Origin: an uncultured Clostridia bacterium
Lineage (GTDB): Bacteria; Bacillota; Clostridia; UMGS1810
Direction: 5' to 3'
DNA: 64,000 nucleotides
NCBI GenBank assembly: GCA_934500705.1
Contig: CAKSTI010000014.1
Location: forward strand, 16,422 to 80,421
A model generated the notes under the pieces. The model had not been told where the DNA came from and did not search any database. It worked only from the letters and a program-made list of their open reading frames with translations. Both the position numbers and the translations under genes were made by a program. Below are positions 31,912-39,680 of this stretch, piece after piece (within the stretch, counting starts at the first letter, position 1; each line of letters opens with the position of its first letter).

Positions 31912-32158
31912 GGGACTAGGAAAAAAGCGTGCAGAATGTGCAAACCGAACCCCAAGCACAGTGCTTTTCTGTGCTTGGGGCGTGCCCGAAGGCGTACACG
32001 GGTACGTCGAGCGGTGAGGTTTGCGCAGAGCAGCCTGCGATTAATTTTGAAAAATTTGTGCAAACAAATTTTTACCATTATTACATCGACAATAATGATA
32101 TAACCCAATTTTATCATTATCCCCGCAGGCTGCGGTCGGTGCGTTTTTTTACAGTCCC
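31912..32158 (-). repeat. Repeat family B, copy 1 (247 bp, inverted relative to copy 2)
   Basis: The ends are imperfect inverted repeats: GGGACTAGGAAAAAAGCG and, read from the other side, GGGACTGTAAAAAAACGC. Read on the minus strand it matches 36798-37103 in long blocks (AAAAAAACGCACCGACCGCA; AAACCTCACCGCTCGACGT; TACGCCTTCGGGCACGCCCC; GGTTCGGTTTGCACATTC) with different inserts between them. It has no coding frame. It is a MITE-like or structured non-autonomous element. Confidence 0.75.
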
Positions 32159-32161
32159 TTT

Positions 32162-33499
32162 TTACATATTAATCTTAACGAGGTATACACTATGCAGCGG
32201 CATATCCAGCGCAATTCCGTCTTTGCCGACGCTCTCCTCACGCACAAGCTCCATATCGTGCTCGCTGTCGAGGAGGTAGATTTCCGCCTTTGCGCCTTGG
32301 GGCAAGCCGTCTGCGCTGAGCCTTACGCTCTGAGACGGGGCGTTATCGTCATCATTAAAGTACGCAAACATAACTGCCGCCTGCCCTCCGTCATCGGAAA
32401 CTGCGGCACAGGGGTATATGTCGGCATTGTCGCTCGATACACCGACGCAGTTTTTGAGTTTATACAGTTCGTTGAACATCCTGAACGGGTAATATCCCTT
32501 TAAGCATTCGCAGACCCAGTCGGTGCAGAACATTCCGTTCATTGCGCCGGGGCGTGCGTCGTAGTACATAAGGTGGTCGAGCTTTTCGTACTGGCAGGCG
32601 CACATTGCCGATGCGGTAAACGCCGCACCCTTGATGCCCTTTATCTGCTTTAAGGAATAAAGCCAGTCGTCGCCCGTCCAACCCTTGACGTAGTTCCACT
32701 CGTTGAGTATGCTCTCTGTGTCGCAGAGCCCGTATTTGTCCAAAAGCTCTCTGACTTGGCGCACTTTTTCAACAAACCAGTGCATATCGCCGGCGTAGAT
32801 GTGCCAGGAGAAAAAGTCGGGCTTTACCTCTAAACTCTTAAAGAAGTTTTCGAGCCATTCCATTCTCCAAACGCCGCACGATGCCGGGCCGCCTATTTTA
32901 AGTTCCGGAAACGTCTGTTTAAGGTGCTTTGCGGCGATGTTGTAAAACTTGTAAAACTGCTCCGCCGTTCCGCCCCAGTTGCGCTTATTTGTGCTGTCGT
33001 CCTCGTCCAAGTCCGGCTCGTTCCAGATTTCCCAGTATTCTATGTTATAATGAAAGCCGTCCGCCCAGCCGTAGTTGTAGTGGCGTATGATGTGCTCGCA
33101 GATGACCGCCCATTTGTGGAAATCCTTTGGAGGGAGAGTGCCGTACTTTTTCTTTTGATGTTCAATCTTTGAGCCGAGGCGGTAGAAAATCTTTGTCCCG
33201 GCAAAGTCGATAATTCTGAGGTACTCGTCCGTCAGAACAAAGTCGTATGAATTTTCGTCATACGGGTCTTTGTCAAAGTCGGGGAATATTGCGTGCACGT
33301 CCACGATGTGCTCTCCGCCGTATGTGGCGCAGAAAGCGGCGTCGTGATTTCTGGCATACGGAATACCGGCGTCACGGTAGGCATCAATGTTTGTGATGCG
33401 CTGGTCCTCGGCAAACTTATACACAGGGCCGTTGTTTACGCTGTGCATAGGCTTCATTTTGCCGCAGCTTTTGCTGATGTCAACTGTAATGGTGTTCAT
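32162..33499 (-). CDS. Glycoside hydrolase family 39-like protein (beta-xylosidase type)
   Basis: The 445-residue protein lacks a signal peptide. EIWNEPD carries the predicted acid/base Glu and ILNEWNY the nucleophile Glu of a clan A (beta/alpha)8 barrel, and DAGIPYARNHD with the C-terminal beta-sandwich end fits GH39. It would release xylose or a similar sugar from imported oligosaccharides. The start at 33499 has GAGAGG upstream. It follows the EamA gene after 12 bases in a two-gene operon, divergent from an AraC regulator. Confidence 0.8.
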   Translation of the reverse strand: MNTITVDISKSCGKMKPMHSVNNGPVYKFAEDQRITNIDAYRDAGIPYARNHDAAFCATYGGEHIVDVHAIFPDFDKDPYDENSYDFVLTDEYLRIIDFAGTKIFYRLGSKIEHQKKKYGTLPPKDFHKWAVICEHIIRHYNYGWADGFHYNIEYWEIWNEPDLDEDDSTNKRNWGGTAEQFYKFYNIAAKHLKQTFPELKIGGPASCGVWRMEWLENFFKSLEVKPDFFSWHIYAGDMHWFVEKVRQVRELLDKYGLCDTESILNEWNYVKGWTGDDWLYSLKQIKGIKGAAFTASAMCACQYEKLDHLMYYDARPGAMNGMFCTDWVCECLKGYYPFRMFNELYKLKNCVGVSSDNADIYPCAAVSDDGGQAAVMFAYFNDDDNAPSQSVRLSADGLPQGAKAEIYLLDSEHDMELVREESVGKDGIALDMPLHSVYLVKINM

Positions 33500-33511
33500 A
33501 TTAAGACCTCT

Positions 33512-34399
33512 CTATTCAAAAATTTTAATACATATCATAGACGCAACCGCCAGCACTATGCCGACGCAGCTGCGCAGTGTGAGTTTTTCACGGTAAACCG
33601 CCGCCCCCACCGCTGCGGCAATTACCGTTGCTCCGCCGTTTACAAAGCTGAAAAGCACCGCAGACGGTACCATAGGCGAAAGCAGGGTTACAAACTGCTG
33701 TATTACAAACACCGCAAAGGCGAGAAATGCCGTATAGACCCATATCTTTTTAGGCAGTTTCTGCGTATTTTCCTGTCCCTTGGCGTGCATAGTCAGTGAA
33801 ATGACGGCAAGCATAACCGCCGGGATTAAAAACGTGAGCATAGAAAACAGCGACACGTTGCCGTCCGGCTGGCGTATTCCGAAAAGCTTCTGGCAGAACA
33901 TAACCATACCGTTTGTAAAAAAGTTGCCGAAAAGGCACAATACAGTCTTTGGCGTAAGCGAACCGAAAAGGTCGTGCGACGACTTCATAAGCAGTACCGT
34001 GGAAAACAGCAGAACCGCAATAAAAACCGCCTGCACCGGAGACATCGGCTCGTTTAAAAACAGCGCTCCGAGAATGCACGGCACAATGAGTCCCGCCGTT
34101 GAGCAAATGGAGCTTAAAACTATCGTTCCGCCGAGCAGTGCCTTAATTCCGCAGTATGAGCCGAGCGCAAGAAAAGTGCCTGAGAACATTGCAATGACAA
34201 ACGCCTCGGCATTAAAGCCCGAAAAATCCGACGAAATCACAAGCGACACCGCCGCAAACGCCGCCGCAAGCGCATTTGACAGCGTGAGGTAATCCATATA
34301 CGCCCCCATACCGTCGGGCAGTGCAATGCACGCCCTTTTGTTATAAAGGCTCTGCACCACTCTCATAAGCATTATTACCAGTATGTAAAAAACTACCAT
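33512..34399 (-). CDS. EamA/DMT family transporter
   Basis: The 295-residue protein has about ten membrane helices in two halves (GIKALLGGTIVLSSICSTAGLIV; later VLFSFVNGGATVIAAAVGAAVY), as in EamA transporters. Its gene precedes the GH39 gene on the same strand, so it probably carries the GH39 substrate or product. GGGG stands upstream of the start. It is a second case in this window of an EamA protein paired with a glycoside hydrolase. Confidence 0.85.
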   Translation of the reverse strand: MVVFYILVIMLMRVVQSLYNKRACIALPDGMGAYMDYLTLSNALAAAFAAVSLVISSDFSGFNAEAFVIAMFSGTFLALGSYCGIKALLGGTIVLSSICSTAGLIVPCILGALFLNEPMSPVQAVFIAVLLFSTVLLMKSSHDLFGSLTPKTVLCLFGNFFTNGMVMFCQKLFGIRQPDGNVSLFSMLTFLIPAVMLAVISLTMHAKGQENTQKLPKKIWVYTAFLAFAVFVIQQFVTLLSPMVPSAVLFSFVNGGATVIAAAVGAAVYREKLTLRSCVGIVLAVASMICIKIFE

Positions 34400-34517
34400 T
34401 TAAAAATCCCCTTGAAAAATCCGTCGTTTTGTGTTACCCTTATTATAGGTATAAATATTAAACATTTCTACACATTTATTGTGCAAAAATGAAACTATCT
34501 TGGCATTTGAGGCTATT

Positions 34518-35381
34518 ATGGACAGAGAGAATATAATTTTTAACATTCCCAAATTCAAACTGCGTGTAACAGAGAGCATCAATATACTAAAAGGAAGAGT
34601 TTACACCGATATGCACTTCCACCCCGAAGCGGAAATTATGCGTGTGGAGAGCGGACAGGTTCTGTGCCTTTGCGGACAGGAAAGGCTCACGCTCGGCGTG
34701 GGCGACATAATATTTGTAAACGGGCACACGGCGCACAGGATAATGCCGTCGGACAGTCCGTCGCAGTGCAGTTTTATGTGGTTTGACACGGACTTTTACA
34801 CCGCCGCCGAAAACAGCGGAGGGGGCAACCTCAAAGACTTTTTAAAGCGGAGCGGCGGTATGCCGTATGTTGTGCTCAAAAAAAGCGAAAACGGAGAGGT
34901 ATCTTGCCTGCTAGACAAAATCAGCGAGGAATTTTCGGGCGGCAAAAAGGCGTATGAACTTTGCATAAGGGCGCACTTTTTTGAGCTTGCCGCAATACTG
35001 TGCCGAATGGGCGTAATCGCCGTTGACAATGTGGACAAAAAGCAAATTTCAAAGATTATTCCGATGACAGAGTACATAGACAACAATTTTAGAAACAAAA
35101 TTCTTTTAGGTGACATCGCAAAATACGCAAACATAGACAAATACTATCTTTGCAAGCTGTTTAAGAGCATCTGCGGCGCAACCGTGGTGGAGTACATAAA
35201 CTTTGTGCGGCTTTTAAATGCACAGGATTTATTGGAAGGCACGGCGGAGCCGATTGCGGAGATTGCCTTTGAGTGCGGATTTTCGTCCGTGCAGTATTTT
35301 AACCGTGTGTTTAAAAAATACCGTGACTGCTCCCCAAGGGCGTATCGGCAAAGAGCCAAGAAAACTGTTGACATTTTTTAA
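34518..35381 (+). CDS. AraC family transcriptional regulator
   Basis: The 287-residue protein has an N-terminal cupin sensor (DMHFHPEAEIMRVESGQV, GVGDIIFVNGHTAHRI) and a C-terminal double helix-turn-helix (ILLGDIAKYANIDKYYLCKLFK; PIAEIAFECGFSSVQYFNRVFK). It is divergent from the EamA-GH39 operon, its likely target. The start at 34518 follows GAGG at 6 bases. Confidence 0.88.
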   Translation: MDRENIIFNIPKFKLRVTESINILKGRVYTDMHFHPEAEIMRVESGQVLCLCGQERLTLGVGDIIFVNGHTAHRIMPSDSPSQCSFMWFDTDFYTAAENSGGGNLKDFLKRSGGMPYVVLKKSENGEVSCLLDKISEEFSGGKKAYELCIRAHFFELAAILCRMGVIAVDNVDKKQISKIIPMTEYIDNNFRNKILLGDIAKYANIDKYYLCKLFKSICGATVVEYINFVRLLNAQDLLEGTAEPIAEIAFECGFSSVQYFNRVFKKYRDCSPRAYRQRAKKTVDIF

Positions 35382-35403
35382 AAACAGTGATATATTTATT
35401 AAT

Positions 35404-35753
35404 GAGTAAATCGGGCAGTTGCGGGCGGAAACCGAAAGGTTCCGTACGAGGAAAGTCCGAGCATCGCAGAGCAGGGTGCCGGGTAACTCCCGGTGGAGGC
35501 GACTCTAAGGAAAGTGCAACAGAAAGATATACCGCCGCATTTGCGGTAAGGGTGAAAAGGCGAGGTAAGAGCTCACCGTTGCCCGGGAGACCGGGCAGAC
35601 GTGTAAACCCCACCCGATGCAACACCGTATACAGGAGGATAAGCTTGCTCGGCGTCTCCTAAAAGGTGGCTGGAAGCGTGCAGAAATGTACGTTGTAGAT
35701 AGATAACTGCCAACGGCTCACGCCTGAACAGAACTCGGCTTACAGATTTACTC
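35404..35753 (+). ncRNA. rnpB: RNase P RNA, bacterial class A
   Basis: The conserved blocks are present in order: GAGGAAAGTCCGAGC, ACAGAAAGATA, GGTGAAAAGGCGAGGTAAGAG, AGATAGATAACTGCC and ACAGAACTCGGCTTACAGA. The ends pair as GAGTAAA / TTTACTC. It is the catalytic RNA that trims the 5' ends of pre-tRNAs. The A-type layout is usual for Clostridia, unlike the B-type of Bacillus. Confidence 0.96.
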
Positions 35754-35771
35754 ATAATTTAAAAGTTACGG

Positions 35772-35804
35772 CGCCGTTTCCGACAGGAAACGGCGTTGTT
35801 TTTT
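35772..35804 (+). terminator. Intrinsic terminator of rnpB
   Basis: Perfect 10-bp stem CGCCGTTTCC / GGAAACGGCG with GACA loop followed by TTGTTTTTT. Confidence 0.9.
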
Positions 35805-35937
35805 GCCCTCTTAGTAACTTGTGCCAAAAACTCTTTTAAATTTGCGTGACAGTTTGTTTAGTTTACTACTTTACAACTTTAACAAGATAAAGTATAATAA
35901 GAACATAAGCTGATACGAAAAAACGGAGGAATTAAAG

Positions 35938-36783
35938 ATGAAAAAATTTATAGCAGTATTACTCGCCGCCGCAACGGTTTTTGCTTTTTCCGCCTGCGGA
36001 ACAAAGACGGCAACAAAAGATACCAAAACAACAGATGACAAAAAGGCGGCTACAAGCTACGACAACCTCGCAGTTGCAACGGAACTTACAAGCGAGGAGT
36101 ACGGCATCGGTTTCAGAAAGGGTTCTGACCTTACGGGCGAGCTGAACAAACTTATTGACGAATTTACCGCAGACGGCACGCTCAAAACGCTTGCCGACAA
36201 ATACAACCTCGTTCTTGCAGAGAGCAAAGACGCAGAGCCGGCAGAGGCAACCGTTAAGGACCTTGACTACATCAAGGCAAACGGCAAGCTCGTTATCGGC
36301 ATCACGGACTATGAGCCTATGAACTACCGTGACAAAAACGGCGAGTGGACGGGATTTGACACCGAATTTGCTCAGAAGGTTTGCGAAAAGCTCGGCGTTA
36401 AGGCAGAGTTTGTGGAAATCGACTGGGACAACAAGTTCCTTGCTTTGGAGTCAAAGGCTATCGACTGCGTATGGAACGGTATGACAATCAGCGAGGACGT
36501 GCTCAACAACACAAGCTGCACAAAGGCATATCTCAGAAACGCACAGGTTGTTGTTATGGCAAAAGACAAGGTTTCAAAGTACAAGACCGCCGACGATATG
36601 AAGGATTTGAGTTTTGCTGTTGAGGCAGGCTCGGCAGGTGCGGAGGCCGCACAAGAAAACGGATTTGAAAACGTTGTCGAAGTCGGCGCACAGACCGACG
36701 CACTCTTAGAGACAGTAAGCGGTTCGAGCGATGCGTGCATTATAGACCTTACAATGGCAAATGCAATGCTTGGGAATAAATAG
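35938..36783 (+). CDS. Amino acid ABC transporter substrate-binding lipoprotein, circularly permuted
   Basis: The 281-residue protein has a signal peptide and lipobox (FSAC, Cys20). In the normal family 3 order the mature protein begins YIKxNGKLVIGIT and ends with SEEYGIGFRKGSDLT...LADKYN. Here that C-terminal segment (TSYDNLAVATEL to YNLVLA, residues 39-95) comes first, joined by an acidic linker (ESKDAEPAEAT) to the family N-terminus (DYIKANGKLVIGITDYEP, residues 110-127); the protein then stops at TMANAMLGNK, exactly where TSYDNLAV would normally follow. All segments appear once and in one frame. Lobe I therefore becomes contiguous, followed by lobe II. It has GGAGG upstream and should feed the permease and ATPase downstream. 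It may well be functional. Confidence 0.85.
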   Translation: MKKFIAVLLAAATVFAFSACGTKTATKDTKTTDDKKAATSYDNLAVATELTSEEYGIGFRKGSDLTGELNKLIDEFTADGTLKTLADKYNLVLAESKDAEPAEATVKDLDYIKANGKLVIGITDYEPMNYRDKNGEWTGFDTEFAQKVCEKLGVKAEFVEIDWDNKFLALESKAIDCVWNGMTISEDVLNNTSCTKAYLRNAQVVVMAKDKVSKYKTADDMKDLSFAVEAGSAGAEAAQENGFENVVEVGAQTDALLETVSGSSDACIIDLTMANAMLGNK

Positions 36784-36797
36784 CACAATTTATTAAC

Positions 36798-37103
36798 GGG
36801 CTGTAAAAAAACGCACCGACCGCAACCTGCACAGGTGGTAAAAATTTGTTGCCACAAATTTTAAAGAATAATTGCAGATTGCTCTGCACAAACCTCACCG
36901 CTCGACGTCGTCGGAACAAGCCGGGCATCGTGCGCAGTCAATCAAGAATTGACCGCTTACTCGCCAAGCTGTTCCTCCTCTTTCCCACAAAGCCGCACCT
37001 TTGCGGGAGCCCTGAGATTATACGCCTTCGGGCACGCCCCAAGCACACAAAACCGCTGCGCTTGGGGTTCGGTTTGCACATTCTGCACGCTTTTTTCCGA
37101 GCC
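36798..37103 (+). repeat. Repeat family B, copy 2 (306 bp), between binding protein and permease genes
   Basis: Homologous to the reverse strand of 31912-32158, with a further insert of roughly 95 bases (about 36910-37015). Ends GGGCTGTAAAAAAACGC and, inverted, GGCTCGGAAAAAAGCG. It begins 14 bases after the stop of the binding-protein gene and fills most of the gap before the permease gene. No reading frame in it is credible. Confidence 0.75.
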
Positions 37104-37167
37104 TTTGGTCAGCGGAATTTTTTCGCTTTTTGGAGTGCAGTAAAAATTAATATGAGGTAAAAATATT

Positions 37168-37875
37168 ATGTTTCTGGAAGTATCGTTAAAATTATTAGAG
37201 GGTTTTGCGGTGACGTTTAAAATATTCCTCCTTACCCTTGCGTTTGCACTCCCTCTCGGACTTATAATCAGTTTTGGTTCACGGTGCCGTGTAAAGATTG
37301 TAAAGTGGATTGTGCGGACGTTTATATGGATTATACGTGGAACGCCGCTTATGCTCCAACTTATTGTAATATTCTACGGCCCCGGTCTTGTGGGCACGTG
37401 GGCGTCAAAGATGATAGCGCAGGGGGTGTACTCCGGCGCACTCATAAACTGGCTTGCAACGTGGAAGGTTCTCGACAGGTTCTTTGCGCTGATGCTTGCG
37501 TTTGTAATTAACTATTCGTGCTATTTTTCGGAGATTTACCGTGGCGGAATAGAGGCTATACCGCAGGGGCAGTACGAGGCGGGGCAGGTTCTCGGAATGA
37601 CAAAGACGCAGGTGTTTTTCAAGGTGGTTCTGCTCCAAGTTATCAAGCGCATTGTGCCCCCTATGAGCAACGAGATTATAACGCTTGTAAAGGACACGTC
37701 GCTTGCAAGAATTATTATGGTCTATGAGATAATCTGGGAGGCGCAGAAGTTCATCAAATCCGCAGGACTTCTCTGGCCGCTGTTCTACACGGGTGCGTAT
37801 TATCTGCTTTTCTGCGGACTGCTCACCGTACTGTTCGGATATATAGAAAAGAAAATGAGTTATTTCAGGAGTTAG
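37168..37875 (+). CDS. Amino acid ABC transporter permease
   Basis: The 235-residue protein has about five membrane segments and the conserved permease loop EAGQVLGMTKTQVFFKVVLL that docks on the ATPase. RGTPLMLQLIVIFYG near the N-terminus marks the His/Glu/Gln family. It works with the binding lipoprotein and the ATPase on either side. The ATPase gene starts 4 bases after its stop. Confidence 0.93.
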   Translation: MFLEVSLKLLEGFAVTFKIFLLTLAFALPLGLIISFGSRCRVKIVKWIVRTFIWIIRGTPLMLQLIVIFYGPGLVGTWASKMIAQGVYSGALINWLATWKVLDRFFALMLAFVINYSCYFSEIYRGGIEAIPQGQYEAGQVLGMTKTQVFFKVVLLQVIKRIVPPMSNEIITLVKDTSLARIIMVYEIIWEAQKFIKSAGLLWPLFYTGAYYLLFCGLLTVLFGYIEKKMSYFRS

Positions 37876-37879
37876 TGCT

Positions 37880-38638
37880 ATGCCTATTTTGGAAGTTATT
37901 GATTTAAAAAAGAAGTTCGGCAAGACCGAAGTATTAAAGGGAATAGATTTTTCGCTCGAACGTGGAGAGGTTCTCTCTGTAATCGGCTCATCGGGCAGCG
38001 GAAAAACCACACTGCTGCGCTGTTTAAACTTTCTTGAATTTGCCAACGAGGGCATAATCAAAGTTGACGGAAACGTGCTCTTTGACGGCAACAGCGAAAA
38101 AAGGCTGACCGATGCGCAAATCAGGCAGAACAGGCTCCACTTTGGGCTTGTGTTCCAATCGTTTAATCTCTTTCCGCAGTACACGGTTTTAAAAAACGTG
38201 ACCCTTGCGCCGTCGCTCTTAAAGTTTGACACGGCGGAAAACATAGAGAAAAAGACGCTTGAACTCATTGAGCGTGTCGGACTTACCGAAAAAATTGACT
38301 GCTACCCCTGTCAGCTCTCGGGCGGTCAGCAGCAGAGGGTTGCCATTGCCCGTGCGCTTGCGCTCAGTCCCGATATTCTGTGCTTTGACGAGCCGACGAG
38401 CGCCCTCGACCCGGAGCTTACCGGCGAGGTGCTCAAAGTAATAAAGGGTCTTAAAAACACAGACTGCACGATGATTGTGGTTACGCACGAGATGGAATTT
38501 GCCAGAAACGTGTCCGACAAGGTTATGTTTATGGACGGCGGCGTTGTGTGCGAGATGGGAACGCCGGAGGAAGTGTTTGAAAACCCCAAATCGGAGAGGA
38601 CAAAGGCGTTTTTGAGCAAATCGCTTGAAAAAATATGA
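37880..38638 (+). CDS. Amino acid ABC transporter ATP-binding protein (GlnQ/HisP type)
   Basis: The 252-residue protein has Walker A GSSGSGKTTLLR, Q-loop VFQSFNLFPQ, signature LSGGQQQRVAIARAL, Walker B DILCFDEPTSALD and the H-loop His in VVTHEME. This is the complete motif set of polar amino acid importers. It ends the transporter operon. Confidence 0.96.
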   Translation: MPILEVIDLKKKFGKTEVLKGIDFSLERGEVLSVIGSSGSGKTTLLRCLNFLEFANEGIIKVDGNVLFDGNSEKRLTDAQIRQNRLHFGLVFQSFNLFPQYTVLKNVTLAPSLLKFDTAENIEKKTLELIERVGLTEKIDCYPCQLSGGQQQRVAIARALALSPDILCFDEPTSALDPELTGEVLKVIKGLKNTDCTMIVVTHEMEFARNVSDKVMFMDGGVVCEMGTPEEVFENPKSERTKAFLSKSLEKI

Positions 38639-38645
38639 TAAAACA

Positions 38646-38675
38646 GTGTGTGCCGTTTTCGGCGCACGCTTTTTT
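38646..38675 (+). terminator. Intrinsic terminator of the ABC transporter operon
   Basis: Stem GTGTGCCG / CGGCGCAC (one G-U) with TTTT loop followed by GCTTTTTT. Confidence 0.7.
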
Positions 38676-38765
38676 GCAGCAGCTGCACCCGTGTGTACTT
38701 TTTTGCGCTCACGGGTAATAAATATAGATAGATGTCTTGCAAATATTAATCAAAGGAGCATTTTT

Positions 38766-39386
38766 ATGAAAGTTATTTTGGTAAACGGCAGTCCGAGGAC
38801 AAACGGCTGCACATTCACTGCGCTGACCGAGGTTGCGTCTGCGCTCGAAGGCGAGGGCGTGGAAACGGAAATATTTAACCTCGGCACAGACACAATAGCC
38901 GGGTGCAAGGCGTGCAGAGCCTGTGCCAAGCTCGGCAAATGCGTGATTGACGACAAGGTAAACGAATTTACCGAAAAGGCAAAGACGGCAGACGGGTTTA
39001 TATTCGGCTCTCCCGTTCACTATGCGGCGGCGTCCGCAGTTTCAACATCGTTTATGGACAGGGCGTTTTTTTCCGGCAAGGGCGTATTTGCATTCAAGCC
39101 TGCCGCCTGTGTTCTATCGGCACGCAGAGCCGGTACGACGGCGGCGTTCGACCAGCTTAACAAGTACTTCACCATTTCGCAGATGCCCGTAATTTCGTCA
39201 AGGTACTGGAATATGGTTCACGGCTCGTGCCCGGACGATGTTAAAAAGGACAAAGAGGGTATGCAGATAATGCGCATACTCGGCAGAAATATGGCGTGGT
39301 TCTTAAAACTGCGTGAGGCAGGCGACAAACTCGGCGTCAAACTGCCGGAGCAGGAAAAGACGGAGTTTACAAACTTTATAAGATAG
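38766..39386 (+). CDS. NADPH-dependent FMN reductase / iron-sulfur flavoprotein-like
   Basis: The 206-residue protein has the flavodoxin-like opening MKVILVNGSPRTNGCT with the FMN phosphate loop, the CKACRACAKLGKC cluster typical of this Clostridia and archaeal family, and FGSPVHYAAAS. It probably transfers electrons to small oxidants or quinones. Whether the Cys residues bind an iron-sulfur cluster is not certain. The start at 38766 follows AAAGGAG. Confidence 0.85.
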   Translation: MKVILVNGSPRTNGCTFTALTEVASALEGEGVETEIFNLGTDTIAGCKACRACAKLGKCVIDDKVNEFTEKAKTADGFIFGSPVHYAAASAVSTSFMDRAFFSGKGVFAFKPAACVLSARRAGTTAAFDQLNKYFTISQMPVISSRYWNMVHGSCPDDVKKDKEGMQIMRILGRNMAWFLKLREAGDKLGVKLPEQEKTEFTNFIR

Positions 39387-39450
39387 CAAAACTGCGGAAA
39401 AGCAGTCATCTGTAAAATTATGACATACAGCCTTTGGCGAGAAGTAAAAA

Positions 39451-39483
39451 GCGCATATCGATTTTTGGCGATATGCGTTTTTA
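39451..39483 (+). terminator. Intrinsic terminator after the flavoprotein gene
   Basis: Perfect 9-bp stem CGCATATCG / CGATATGCG followed by TTTTT. The following 120 bases to the next terminator hold no gene that I can support. Confidence 0.85.
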
Positions 39484-39601
39484 TTGTGAACACACCAAGG
39501 TTCCGGTGTACCCGACCGCAATCTCCGATTGCGCTGACGGGGGGTCTGATTTTTTCTGCGTCGGTGAGCTTTCGAACACGGTGTACGCTCCTTTTAAACA
39601 G

Positions 39602-39629
39602 CAAAAAAGCACCGGTCGGAACGATGCTT
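39602..39629 (-). terminator. Intrinsic terminator of the serC-serA operon
   Basis: On the minus strand AAGCATCG / CGGTGCTT (one wobble pair) followed by TTTTT. Confidence 0.7.
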
Positions 39630-39680
39630 CTCTGCTACATAAATATTTCTCTGTATATATTTAGAGGGGATGTTGGCAAA

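Noticed and set aside
35938..36783. Permuted binding protein as a simple frameshift or a fusion of two genes
   Set aside because: The frame is continuous, each family segment occurs only once, and the two cut ends would join exactly in the normal order.
39484..39600. Riboswitch or attenuator between the flavoprotein gene and serA
   Set aside because: It lies downstream of both convergent genes, so it cannot lead either one; no known aptamer pattern was recognised.
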